From: an uncultured Oscillospiraceae bacterium
Lineage (GTDB): Bacteria; Bacillota; Clostridia; Oscillospirales; Ruminococcaceae
NCBI GenBank assembly: GCA_934463345.1
Contig: CAKSJL010000006.1
Location: 1-43,724, forward strand
Length of the DNA stretch: 43,724 nt
Direction: 5' to 3'
Position 1 is the first letter of the stretch, and every line of letters starts with the position of its first letter. Below the pieces are notes generated by a model. It saw only the letters and a list, made by a program, of their open reading frames with translations. It did not search any database and was not told the DNA's origin. Below, piece by piece: positions 23,826 through 32,649 of the stretch. Position numbers and translations under genes: made by a program.

Positions 23826-23864
23826 AAAGACGTTTTCTAAAAGTTTTCCATAATTATCATTAAG

Positions 23865-23899
23865 CAAAATGCCGGCTGAATTATTCAGCCGGCATTTTG
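23865..23899. terminator. strong bidirectional terminator after the feo operon
   Basis: CAAAATGCCGGCTGAA (23865-23880) and TTCAGCCGGCATTTTG (23884-23899) form a perfect 16-bp stem with a TTA loop. A/T-rich arm ends give T-runs in both directions, so it also serves the convergent dCMP deaminase gene. Confidence 0.9.
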
Positions 23900-23966
23900 T
23901 CGGTTCTAAGATACTGACAGGTTCTGATTATTTTCTTTGACTACAGTCTGAAAAAATGTTATAATA

Positions 23967-24452
23967 TCAGTATCCTTCATGGATTATGGATTCGTCATTG
24001 TCGACCCAGCTGTCAACGTCTATAATCTTGTATTCATCATGGCTGATTCTTACAATTACTCTTGAGATCCCTGCATTTATAATATACCGCTTGCACATCA
24101 TGCACGGCTCAATGTTTCCGTCGATCTCATCAGTTTTGGCGTCATGACATGCAAGATATATGTCTGAGCCTATAAGGTCGGATCTTGATGCGGAAATTAT
24201 GGCGTTTGCTTCGGCATGTACGGCACGGCACAGCTCATAGCGCTGACCCTTTGGTATGTTCATTTTGTCCCGGCTGCACTGCCCTGCGTCTGAACAGTTC
24301 ATTCGTCCTCTCGGAGCGCCGTTGTAGCCCGTTGAGATAATCTGGTCGTTTTTAACGATTATAGCGCCGAAGTTACGTCTCAGACAGGTGCTGCGTTCAA
24401 GAACGGTTTCGGCAATGTCGAGATAATAATTCGTTTTGTCACGTCTTTTCAT
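23967..24452 (-). CDS. dCMP deaminase (ComEB-type)
   Basis: This 161-residue zinc deaminase converts dCMP to dUMP for thymidylate synthesis. The zinc site is HAEANAI (His plus catalytic Glu) and EPCMMCKR (two Cys). The N-terminal FGAIIVKNDQIISTGYNGAPRG and NCSDAGQCSRDK insert with extra Cys are typical of dCMP deaminases. The acidic C-terminal tail (DVDSWVDNDESIIHEGY) is unremarkable. ATG 24452 was chosen, 8 bases after GGAGG; the upstream TTG overlaps that ribosome binding site. Confidence 0.92.
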   Translation of the reverse strand: MKRRDKTNYYLDIAETVLERSTCLRRNFGAIIVKNDQIISTGYNGAPRGRMNCSDAGQCSRDKMNIPKGQRYELCRAVHAEANAIISASRSDLIGSDIYLACHDAKTDEIDGNIEPCMMCKRYIINAGISRVIVRISHDEYKIIDVDSWVDNDESIIHEGY

Positions 24453-24521
24453 ATAACACTCCTCCAAAATAATTATATATTATTCTGAGGAAATTTGCAA
24501 TAGAAAAAGGAATAATACAGT

Positions 24522-25376
24522 ATGGAGAATCTTACAAATATCAGTGTAGTCAAGGCTCTTCTTGAAAAATATGGATTTACATTTTCAAAGGGACTGGGAC
24601 AGAATTTTCTTGTCAATCCGACAGTCTGCCCGAAAATTGCGGAGTACGGCTATGCACAGCCCGGCTTTGGCATACTGGAAATAGGAACAGGTTTCGGAAC
24701 TCTTACAGCAGAGCTTGCAAAGGGTGCTGACAAGGTTACAGCCGTTGAAATAGACAAAAGGCTTCTTCCGGTTCTTGAGGAAACTCTCAGCGAATTTAAT
24801 AATGTACATATAATCAACGACGATATAATGAAAGTGGATCTCAGGGCGCTGATTGAAACTGAATTTTCCGGCATGAAAACCGCAGTATGCGCAAATCTGC
24901 CATATTATATAACATCTCCGGTCATAATGCTGCTGCTTGAAAGTGAAATTCCTGTCGAAGCAATAACTGTCATGGTGCAGAAGGAAGCGGCTCAGAGGCT
25001 GTGTGCAAAGGTCGGAACAAGGCAGGCAGGAGCAGTTACGGCAGCCGTTCAGTTTTACGGAACTGCTGAAAAGCTTTTTGATGTTTCAAGGGGAAGCTTT
25101 ATGCCGGCGCCAAAGGTGGATTCAGCGGTTATACAGATAAAACCGGATAATCGTTATCGCAGTATGGTAAAGGATAAGCAGCTGTTTTTCAGGATAGTCA
25201 GGGGAGCGTTTTCACAGCGCAGAAAGACAATGGCAAATTCTCTTTCCTCAATGCTTGGAGTGCAGAAAGAGGAAATATACAGCTGCCTTGAAAAGCTAGG
25301 ACTTGATAAAAATACAAGAGCAGAACAGCTTTCCATGGAGCAGCTCATAGATTTTTCAAATATTTTCGGAGAATAG
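24522..25376 (+). CDS. rsmA: 16S rRNA A1518/A1519 dimethyltransferase RsmA (KsgA)
   Basis: This 284-residue SAM-dependent enzyme dimethylates two adjacent adenines in helix 45 of 16S rRNA late in 30S assembly. It has FSKGLGQNFLVNPTVC, the SAM motif LEIGTGFGTLTAELA, the catalytic NLPYYITSPVIM and the C-terminal GAFSQRRKTMANSL. Its length is normal. Loss of the family gives kasugamycin resistance. It is monocistronic here; the start context is weak (AAAAAGGAATAAT upstream). Confidence 0.96.
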   Translation: MENLTNISVVKALLEKYGFTFSKGLGQNFLVNPTVCPKIAEYGYAQPGFGILEIGTGFGTLTAELAKGADKVTAVEIDKRLLPVLEETLSEFNNVHIINDDIMKVDLRALIETEFSGMKTAVCANLPYYITSPVIMLLLESEIPVEAITVMVQKEAAQRLCAKVGTRQAGAVTAAVQFYGTAEKLFDVSRGSFMPAPKVDSAVIQIKPDNRYRSMVKDKQLFFRIVRGAFSQRRKTMANSLSSMLGVQKEEIYSCLEKLGLDKNTRAEQLSMEQLIDFSNIFGE

Positions 25377-25590
25377 CCCTCTTTCACTATTTCCCGGCTG
25401 TAAATACTTCGTTAAAATGACACATATTTTCATACTTGTCTGTTACAATTATAGCAATACAATAAAACAACGCAATACGGAATTTGAATTGTTGGATTTT
25501 GTTGTGTTGTAACAAGAAGTTTTCCTGTGTGAACAACTTCCAAAGGAGCAGTATAGCTCTGAAAAAATAAATGACAGGTGGGTTAAAAAG

Positions 25591-27828
25591 ATGTTTAAAG
25601 AAATGGTTCTTGAAAGGAGCAGAGGGAATTTCAGTATTCCGTCTGTGCTCATCGCTCTTGGTTCGTCAATGCTTCTTGCGCATTCGACAATTGGCGGAAT
25701 GCCTTCACCGCTAAACTGTGCGCTTGCGGCTTCGCTTCCTCCGGCATATGCAGCGGCAGTGCTAGCGGGAAGCATGGCTACATACGCTTTGTCTGGAAAC
25801 ATAGGCAGCCATGCTGTTGTCATATGTGCGCTTCTTCTGATAACGGTCGGGAAGTGGATAATCAGAGATGATGATTCTCCTGTGTTAAGCGGCGGAATAG
25901 CAGCTATATGCACTGGCTTTTCGGGAATCATATTCGGACTTCTTGTAGAGCATGACTGGATGTCTGCGGCTGTCGGTCTGCTTATGGCTTTGCTGACTGG
26001 TGCGGCGGTATATTTTATACATAATACAAGTATACTTTTATATGCACAAAGACCGCTCAAGCTTGACAGGAAGGCAGAAGTCTCCGCAGGTGTTGTTTTC
26101 ATGCTCGCTGTGGCTGCGCTGTGTTCGCTTGAGATAGCCTTTATAAATGCCGGCAGAGTCATAGGAATAGCGGCTGTTCTGTGTGCTGCAAAGCGCTTTA
26201 AGTATTCCGGAGGAGTTGTGTTCGGAGTACTTGCAGCGGCAGGAATGTTTTTAAGCTCCGGCAGCCTCGGACTTCCAGCGGCATTTCTGGGAATGTCAGG
26301 GTTAGCAGCAGGCTTTGCAGCGGATTACAGCAAGGTAAGCGTTGCGGCGGTATTCCTTGCAGTTAATTTCTTCGGACAGCTCCTGACAGGAATGAACGAT
26401 GCGTCATTCTTTCTTCAGGCAGATGCAGTTTTAGGAAGTATACTTTTTATGGCTCTTCCTGAAAGGTTTATAATGTACGGTCAGGTTATTCGTGATGATG
26501 AATCGGACGGCGGAGAACAGCTTATAAAGGCAAGAATGGATTTTGTTGCCGGAACGCTTGTGGATGTAAGGGAAAACGTTGAGGGAATCATAAAATGTCT
26601 GGAGAAAAAAAGCGTTCCTTTTAATACGGTCAATGAGGTAAGCGCAAGAGTATGTGCCAAATGCCGCAGCAAACTCAATTGCTGGGAATCGAACTTTGAA
26701 AAGACAAATTCCTGCTTTTTAAAGCTTGAAAGGCAGACAAATCCGGGAATAGATACCTTCCCCGGCGGACTTGACCATTGCAGCAGGAAGTATGAGATAC
26801 TGGAAAGCTTTATGAGATGCCGGAAAGAGGACGCTATAAACAAGATGCTTTCAGCAAGGCTGTGCGAGAGCAGAAGTATACTGTTTTCGCAGATGGAAAC
26901 TACGGAGGGCATACTTTCCTCGCTTTCGGACAAGATGAATTTCAGTTACAGCAAAAGCATGACACAGTCGCTTTGCAGCTTTCTTGATGCGGAAGAGATC
27001 GAGTACACTACAGCAATTGCCTATTTTAACAAAAACGACAGGCTGATTGCTGAAATATATGTAAAGGAACTTCCGGAGGAATCAACTGAAGCGATTGCAA
27101 AGGCTCTCTCAGAGGAATTCCATGTACCCATGGAAGCGTCAGAGCCGGTCAGCTGCGGCGGAGAAACACGACTTCGCTTTAACAGGAAAACAAGGTTCAG
27201 CGTTGAATTTGCGGCGGCTCAGAAAAGTGCGGACGAGGCTCAGCCGTCCGGTGACAGCTGGGGGTTCTTTGAGGACGGTCTCGGCTATGCCTACATATTT
27301 ATTTCTGACGGTATGGGAAGCGGAAAACAGGCGGCTTTAGACTCAGCTATCGTTTCAAAGCTTTTCAGAAGGCTTATAAGATCCGGAATCGACTGCGGCT
27401 GTGCTGTTAAAATGCTTAATTCAATAATGCTTACAAAATCAGAGGAGGAGAGCTTTGCAACGCTTGATATTGCAAGGATCGATCTGGAAACCTGCGAGCT
27501 TACGCTTTTTAAATCCGGAGCGTCATCAACGCTTATTAAGTATGACAATACGGTTATGATGTTCAATTCGCCGTCAAATCCTATTGGTATAATATCTGAC
27601 ACTCAGCTTTTTACAAGGGAATGCAGCTTTGAGGCAGGAAATGTTCTGGTAATGCTTTCGGACGGCGTTGACGAATCGCTTTATGTCTATATCAAGGAGC
27701 AGCTTTTAAACGGGGGAACACTGAGGGATATAACAGAAAATGTGTGCGCCAGCGCCGGTAAAAAAAGCAGAGCAGCGCTCAGGGACGATATAACTGTTGC
27801 GCTTCTGACTGCGGTTGAACGGACATAA
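25591..27828 (+). CDS. spoIIE: stage II sporulation protein E (SpoIIE)
   Basis: This 745-residue membrane-bound PP2C phosphatase dephosphorylates the anti-anti-sigma factor SpoIIAA to activate sigma-F in the forespore, and acts at the polar septum. The N-terminal ~290 residues are a string of about ten hydrophobic segments. A central region has Cys residues (CAKCRSKLNCWE). The C-terminal PP2C domain from ~560 has SDGMGSGKQA (Asp at ~573) and LSDGVDESLY (Asp at ~691), the metal-binding residues. It is slightly shorter than the Bacillus protein (827). Start ATG 25591 follows GGTGGG. Its TAA overlaps a palindromic repeat. An intact spoIIE implies the lineage can or recently could sporulate. Confidence 0.93.
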   Translation: MFKEMVLERSRGNFSIPSVLIALGSSMLLAHSTIGGMPSPLNCALAASLPPAYAAAVLAGSMATYALSGNIGSHAVVICALLLITVGKWIIRDDDSPVLSGGIAAICTGFSGIIFGLLVEHDWMSAAVGLLMALLTGAAVYFIHNTSILLYAQRPLKLDRKAEVSAGVVFMLAVAALCSLEIAFINAGRVIGIAAVLCAAKRFKYSGGVVFGVLAAAGMFLSSGSLGLPAAFLGMSGLAAGFAADYSKVSVAAVFLAVNFFGQLLTGMNDASFFLQADAVLGSILFMALPERFIMYGQVIRDDESDGGEQLIKARMDFVAGTLVDVRENVEGIIKCLEKKSVPFNTVNEVSARVCAKCRSKLNCWESNFEKTNSCFLKLERQTNPGIDTFPGGLDHCSRKYEILESFMRCRKEDAINKMLSARLCESRSILFSQMETTEGILSSLSDKMNFSYSKSMTQSLCSFLDAEEIEYTTAIAYFNKNDRLIAEIYVKELPEESTEAIAKALSEEFHVPMEASEPVSCGGETRLRFNRKTRFSVEFAAAQKSADEAQPSGDSWGFFEDGLGYAYIFISDGMGSGKQAALDSAIVSKLFRRLIRSGIDCGCAVKMLNSIMLTKSEEESFATLDIARIDLETCELTLFKSGASSTLIKYDNTVMMFNSPSNPIGIISDTQLFTRECSFEAGNVLVMLSDGVDESLYVYIKEQLLNGGTLRDITENVCASAGKKSRAALRDDITVALLTAVERT

Positions 27829-27938
27829 GAACCTGTCTTCACAAGCGTATGCGCATGTCTTTCCAGCAAATTTTTTCGCATACTGCGTTAAAAATTGTGC
27901 TTGGAAATCCGCACACATATCTTGTGAAGACGGGTTCT
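27828..27938 (+). mobile_element. palindromic MITE/REP-like element, copy 3 (best preserved)
   Basis: This 111-bp copy runs from AGAACCTGTCTTCACAAG to CTTGTGAAGACGGGTTCT; the ends are 18-bp inverted repeats with one G-T wobble. Inner arms continue the palindrome (TATGCGC...TTTCCAGCA against TGCTTGGAAA...CATA) to a central CGCA-TAC-TGCG hairpin flanked by AATTTTT/AAAAATT. The whole element is one long imperfect hairpin. It begins at the last A of the spoIIE stop. Confidence 0.92.
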
Positions 27939-27957
27939 ATGATTCAGACCTGAAAGA

Positions 27958-28008
27958 GGCAGTTTTGTACAGAAATGCTGTATCAAACTGCCTTAAAAAT
28001 CCTTTTTT
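27958..28008 (+). terminator. terminator after spoIIE
   Basis: GGCAGTTT (27958-27965)/AAACTGCC (27985-27992) with an inner stem TACAG (27968-27972)/CTGTA (27978-27982), followed by a T6 tract at 28003-28008. Confidence 0.7.
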
Positions 28009-28125
28009 GTACAGCATGACATAAATGTTATTTTTTAAAAGACTGTGGTTTGTAGCAAATGCACTAAACCGACTAATCAAAACTATATAGTTTTTATGAA
28101 ATTTATTTATACTGCATAAAAAAGC

Positions 28126-28154
28126 TTGAATAGTTATACGAAAAATGTTAAAAT
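28126..28154 (+). promoter_or_regulatory. promoter of the glg operon
   Basis: TTGAAT (28126-28131), 17 bases, TAAAAT (28149-28154), 24 bases before the glgB start. The leader is therefore very short. Confidence 0.75.
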
Positions 28155-28177
28155 ATATGTAATAAGGAGGAATTGAC

Positions 28178-30220
28178 ATGAATACATCCAAATCCGGCAG
28201 CATGCCAGAATCATACGAATTTCCGTTGTACCTGTTTTACCAAGGAAAGAACAGTGAGGCTTATAAATTTTTCGGTGTACATTCCGTTGAAAATAGAAAT
28301 GATAAATGTTATTGCTTTCGTGTCTGGGCTCCGAATGCAAAAAGCGTATCGGTGGTAGGCGATTTTAATCACTGGGACAAGAACCAGAATCCTATGACCA
28401 GAATTGCCGATGGCATATGGGAGGCTTTTATATCAGGACTTGAACAGTTTGACGCATACAAATACTGCGTTGAAACACAGAAGGGGAAGTACCTCCTCAA
28501 ATCCGATCCTTATGCAAACCATTTTGAAACACGTCCCGGAACAGCCTCTAAAATATATGAATGTTCCTATGAATGGACAGATGAGAAATGGATTGCTGAA
28601 AAAGCCAAAAAGGTTATTTATAAAAGCCCTGTGAACATATATGAGGTTCATATGGGTTCATGGATGCTTGATGAGGACGACAATCATCTAAGCTATGTTG
28701 CTTTTGCGGAAAAAATTATTCCGTATATGAAAAAGATGTCCTATACGCACATTGAGCTTATGCCTGTAACTGAATATCCTTATGACGGCTCATGGGGCTA
28801 TCAGGTGACCGGATATTATGCTCCGACATCACGTTTCGGAACTCCGGACGATTTCAAGAAAATGATAGATATGCTTCATAATGCAGGCATAGGCGTTATT
28901 CTTGACTGGGTTCCGGCGCATTTTCCAAAGGATGCAAGCGGACTTTATGAGTTTGACGGAACCTGCTGCTATGAATATACTGACGAGAGAAAGCGTGAGC
29001 ACAAGTCATGGGGTACAAGAGTCTTTGACTACGGCAGAGGCGAGGTGTGTTCATTCCTGATTTCAAGCGCTAACTACTGGATTTCGGAATTTCATATTGA
29101 CGGAATTCGTGTTGACGCTGTTGCATCAATGCTTTATCTTGACTATGACAGACGTGACGGCGAATGGTGTCCTAATGTTTACGGCGGCAAGGAAAACCTT
29201 GAAGCAATTGAATTTTTAAAGCATCTTAACGAAGCGGTATTCCTGAAAAATCCGGACGTTTTGATGATCGCTGAGGAATCGACTGCCTGGCCTATGGTTA
29301 CAAAGCCTACCGATATCGGCGGACTTGGATTCAATTTCAAGTGGAATATGGGATGGATGAACGATATGCTCCAGTATATGTCGCTTGATCCGATTTACAG
29401 AGCGTTTAATCATGACAAGCTCACATTCTCATTTTTCTACTGTTTTTCTGAAAATTACATACTTCCGATCTCGCATGACGAGGTTGTTCATGGAAAATGC
29501 TCAATGCTTGAAAAAATGCCTGGTACATATGAGCAGAAATACAGTTCCTACAGGGCGTTTTTAGCATATATGATGGCTCATCCGGGCAAAAAGCTTCTGT
29601 TTATGGGTCAGGAGTTTGCCCAGACCATAGAGTGGAATTATAAGACGCAGCTTGACTGGCTTGCACTTGAGGAGGAAAACCACAGAAAGATACATTACTT
29701 CTCGGAAAAGCTCAACAAATTTTATCTTGAGAATGCTCCGCTGTGGCAGAATGATGATTCGTGGCAGGGCTTCAGCTGGATTTCAAATGACGATTACCGT
29801 CAGAGCGTTATTGCCTTCAGAAGGTTTGATGATAACGGCGATGAGATAATTATTGTCTGCAACTTTGTTCCGGTTGAAAGAAGGGATTACAAGATAGGCG
29901 TTCCTTATGAAGGAACATATAAGCTTGTATTCAGTTCTGACGCTTTGGAGTTTGGCGGAGACGGCGTTACATCAGAAAGCATGAAGTCAAAGCCGTTTGC
30001 TATGCATGGTTTTGACGACAGTATTTCTCTTGATCTTGCACCGCTTTCTGTAATATACTTAAAGCCATGTCGTGATCAGAAGCCTAAAATCATACCGATT
30101 CCGGAAAAGGAAGAGAAAAAAACCGTAAAGTCAGCTTCTGCAAAGAAAAAGACTGAAATCAGAACTGAGAAAAGCAGTGCTGAAAACTTTTCGGAAACAT
30201 TAACAAAGCCAAATATTTAA
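28178..30220 (+). CDS. glgB: 1,4-alpha-glucan branching enzyme GlgB
   Basis: This 680-residue GH13 enzyme cuts alpha-1,4 chains and re-attaches them as alpha-1,6 branches in glycogen. An N-terminal CBM48 (FRVWAPNAKSVSVVGDFNHWD, ~45-65) precedes the barrel with EVHMGSW, the region I motif GVILDWVPAHFP, GIRVDAVASMLYLDY (nucleophile Asp), AEES (acid/base Glu) and PISHDEVVHGK. The C-terminal ~40 residues are a Lys/Glu/Ser-rich, low-complexity tail (EKEEKKTVKSASAKKKTE) not part of the fold. It is first in glgBCDA. RBS AAGGAGG is 7 bases before ATG 28178. Confidence 0.97.
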   Translation: MNTSKSGSMPESYEFPLYLFYQGKNSEAYKFFGVHSVENRNDKCYCFRVWAPNAKSVSVVGDFNHWDKNQNPMTRIADGIWEAFISGLEQFDAYKYCVETQKGKYLLKSDPYANHFETRPGTASKIYECSYEWTDEKWIAEKAKKVIYKSPVNIYEVHMGSWMLDEDDNHLSYVAFAEKIIPYMKKMSYTHIELMPVTEYPYDGSWGYQVTGYYAPTSRFGTPDDFKKMIDMLHNAGIGVILDWVPAHFPKDASGLYEFDGTCCYEYTDERKREHKSWGTRVFDYGRGEVCSFLISSANYWISEFHIDGIRVDAVASMLYLDYDRRDGEWCPNVYGGKENLEAIEFLKHLNEAVFLKNPDVLMIAEESTAWPMVTKPTDIGGLGFNFKWNMGWMNDMLQYMSLDPIYRAFNHDKLTFSFFYCFSENYILPISHDEVVHGKCSMLEKMPGTYEQKYSSYRAFLAYMMAHPGKKLLFMGQEFAQTIEWNYKTQLDWLALEEENHRKIHYFSEKLNKFYLENAPLWQNDDSWQGFSWISNDDYRQSVIAFRRFDDNGDEIIIVCNFVPVERRDYKIGVPYEGTYKLVFSSDALEFGGDGVTSESMKSKPFAMHGFDDSISLDLAPLSVIYLKPCRDQKPKIIPIPEKEEKKTVKSASAKKKTEIRTEKSSAENFSETLTKPNI

Positions 30221-30284
30221 ATTATAATATACATTTTGCCGCACTGTTTAAGGGATATGCTGCGGCAAAGTCAGGAGGAAAGAT

Positions 30285-31487
30285 ATGTATATAAAAAAGG
30301 AATGTGTCGCTATGCTGCTTGCCGGCGGACAGGGCAGCAGACTTTATGCTTTGACACAGGATATGGCAAAGCCAGCAGTGCCATACGGCGGTAAATACAG
30401 AATTATAGATTTTCCGCTATCAAACTGCACAAATTCAGGAATTGACACTGTAGGCGTACTTACACAGTACCAGCCGCTGGTGCTTAACGACTATATCGGA
30501 AACGGTCAGCCATGGGATCTGGACAGGCTTCATGGAGGAGTTCACGTTCTTCCGCCTTATCAGACATCTCTGGGCGCTTCATGGTATGAGGGAACTGCAA
30601 ACGCTATCTACCAAAACATGAGCTTTATTGAAAGATATGACCCTGAATATGTTATAGTTCTCGGCGGCGACCATATATATAAAATGGATTATTCAAAGAT
30701 GGTTGATTTCCATAAGAAGAATAATGCTGATCTGACAATTGCTGTTCAGCAGGTTTCTCTTGAAGAAGCAACAAGACTTGGTATCATGACCTGCGACAGT
30801 GAATTCAGAGTTGTTGACTTTACTGAGAAACCAAAGGAACCGAAATCAACTCTTGCTTCTATGGGTATCTATGTATTTACCTGGCAGAAGCTTAAAAAAT
30901 ATCTTATTGAAAATGAGAACGCAAATACAGGCTCAAAGGACTTTGGTAAGGATATTATTCCTTCAATGCTTGAAAACAACGAGAGATTATTTGCATATAC
31001 ATTTGAGGGATACTGGAAGGATGTTGGCACACTTGACAGTCTCTGGGAAGCAAATATGGATCTTTTAAGTCCGAGCGTTCCGCTTGATCTTTATGATAAT
31101 GACTGGAAAATATACACAAGAAACAGCAATATGCCGCCGCAGTACATAGGCAATACAGCTGAGGTTGAAAATTCAATGATCGCAGAGGGAAGCACTATCA
31201 ACGGAAAGGTTGACTTCTCCATTATATTTGCAGGTGCTAAGATTGAAGAGGGGGCAACTGTAAATTACAGTATCGTTATGCCGGATACAGTTATAAAGGC
31301 AGGAGCAGTTGTTGAATATGCGATTGTCGGCGAAAACTGTGTGGTTCATGAAAATGCCAGAATAGGTTTAAGCCCTGAAACTGTTGAAAACAGAGACGAA
31401 TGGGGCATTGCAGTAGTCGGACATAATGTTGACATTTCAGAGGGAGCTAAGGTTCTTCCTAAGGATATTATATCCAAGAACATCTAA
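30285..31487 (+). CDS. glgC: glucose-1-phosphate adenylyltransferase GlgC
   Basis: This 400-residue enzyme makes ADP-glucose from ATP and glucose-1-phosphate, the committed step to glycogen. The nucleotide-binding loop [14 protein letters not shown] (11-24) is complete, followed by [20 protein letters not shown], the catalytic Asp in [10 protein letters not shown] and the sugar-phosphate site DFTEKP. A left-handed beta-helix C-terminal domain carries hexapeptide repeats. It probably forms a heterotetramer with GlgD, encoded 15 bases downstream. GGAGG lies 7 bases upstream of ATG 30285. Confidence 0.97.
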   Translation: MYIKKECVAMLLAGGQGSRLYALTQDMAKPAVPYGGKYRIIDFPLSNCTNSGIDTVGVLTQYQPLVLNDYIGNGQPWDLDRLHGGVHVLPPYQTSLGASWYEGTANAIYQNMSFIERYDPEYVIVLGGDHIYKMDYSKMVDFHKKNNADLTIAVQQVSLEEATRLGIMTCDSEFRVVDFTEKPKEPKSTLASMGIYVFTWQKLKKYLIENENANTGSKDFGKDIIPSMLENNERLFAYTFEGYWKDVGTLDSLWEANMDLLSPSVPLDLYDNDWKIYTRNSNMPPQYIGNTAEVENSMIAEGSTINGKVDFSIIFAGAKIEEGATVNYSIVMPDTVIKAGAVVEYAIVGENCVVHENARIGLSPETVENRDEWGIAVVGHNVDISEGAKVLPKDIISKNI

Positions 31488-31502
31488 GGAGGAAAATAGA
31501 AA

Positions 31503-32627
31503 ATGAGTGCTAAAAAGAATGTTTTAGGTCTGATTTTTGCAAGTATGCATGATTCTGACGTTATTGATCTTACAAAGAAGAGAACAATGGGTTCAATACC
31601 TTTCGGCGGACGTTACCGTCTTATTGATTTTCCTCTTTCAAATATGGTGAATTCAGGAGTTAAGGAAGTCGGCGTTATAACTAAGTCGAATTACGGCTCA
31701 CTGCTTGATCACCTCGGTTCAGGAAGAGAATGGGATCTTTCAAGCAAAAACGGCGGACTCCACCTTCTTCCTCCGTTCAGCCATGTTGACAGCGGTATGT
31801 ACAGAGGCCGTCTTGAAGCATTAAACGGCGTCTGGGATTTCGTTGAGCATTCAAATGCTGAATATGTTATCATGTCAGACTGCGATGTTGTTACAACTAT
31901 TGACTATAAGGCGGCTGTTGCTTTCCATGAGGAGAGCGAGGCTGATATAACTGTTATTTACGGCAAGCATCCTTATGACTGCGGAACAGAGCAGACAGCA
32001 ACTGTTATCGGAATTGACGATACGGGAAGAATCAATGACGTTATGATTGATCCGCAGATTTCCGGCGAATGCGCTGTTTTGCTTAATATGTTCATTATGT
32101 CAAAGGAAGTTCTGAAGAACATTGTTGTTAATTCAGCAAGCAGAAGTGAATACAGCTTCACAAAGGATGTTTTGCAGGCAAAGAAAAATGAATACAAGAT
32201 AATGGGTTATGAGCATAAGGGCTATTTCTCAAAAATTGACTCAGTAAAGGCATTTTACGATGCAAATATGGCACTGCTTGATACTGACAACAGAAATGCT
32301 CTCTTTATCAAATCATCTCCTATTTATACTAAAATCAGAGATAACGGACCAGTTAAATTTGGTCTTAAATCTGAGATAAAGAATTCCCTCATTGCAGACG
32401 GCTGCGTAATTGATGGAAAAGTTGAGAATTGTATTCTTTGCAGAGGCGTTAAGATAGGCAAGGACGCTGTTGTGAAGGACTGCGTTATAATGCAGGATAC
32501 TGTTATCGGCAATAAGTGCAGCATTTACTCTGTTATTACTGACAAGAACGTTGAAATCGGCGACGAAAAGATCATGACCGGTTCTGCGTCATATCCGCTT
32601 TACATAGGAAAAAATGCAGTAATATGA
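31503..32627 (+). CDS. glgD: GlgD, regulatory paralogue of ADP-glucose pyrophosphorylase
   Basis: This 374-residue GlgC-like protein begins KKNVLGLIFASMHDSDVIDLT: the Gly-rich ATP loop (GGQGSRL in GlgC) is replaced by ASMHDSD. The catalytic DHIYKMDY motif is also altered to DCDVVTTIDYKAA. It is thus probably non-catalytic and modulates GlgC, as shown for Firmicute GlgCD pairs. The hexapeptide beta-helix C terminus is kept (VEIGDEKIMTGS). It lies between glgC and glgA with 15- and 22-base gaps. GGAGG lies 9-10 bases upstream of ATG 31503. Confidence 0.95.
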   Translation: MSAKKNVLGLIFASMHDSDVIDLTKKRTMGSIPFGGRYRLIDFPLSNMVNSGVKEVGVITKSNYGSLLDHLGSGREWDLSSKNGGLHLLPPFSHVDSGMYRGRLEALNGVWDFVEHSNAEYVIMSDCDVVTTIDYKAAVAFHEESEADITVIYGKHPYDCGTEQTATVIGIDDTGRINDVMIDPQISGECAVLLNMFIMSKEVLKNIVVNSASRSEYSFTKDVLQAKKNEYKIMGYEHKGYFSKIDSVKAFYDANMALLDTDNRNALFIKSSPIYTKIRDNGPVKFGLKSEIKNSLIADGCVIDGKVENCILCRGVKIGKDAVVKDCVIMQDTVIGNKCSIYSVITDKNVEIGDEKIMTGSASYPLYIGKNAVI

Positions 32628-32649
32628 GATTTTGAAAGGATGAAGGAAT

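Noticed and set aside
25449..26162. 237-codon open frame on the minus strand across the spoIIE 5' end
   Set aside because: Antisense shadow of the hydrophobic SpoIIE N terminus; no ribosome binding site or promoter; the spoIIE reading is clearly real.
31503..32627. GlgD called as a second catalytic GlgC
   Set aside because: The Gly-rich nucleotide loop and the DHIYKMDY motif are replaced, so a regulatory paralogue is the better reading.
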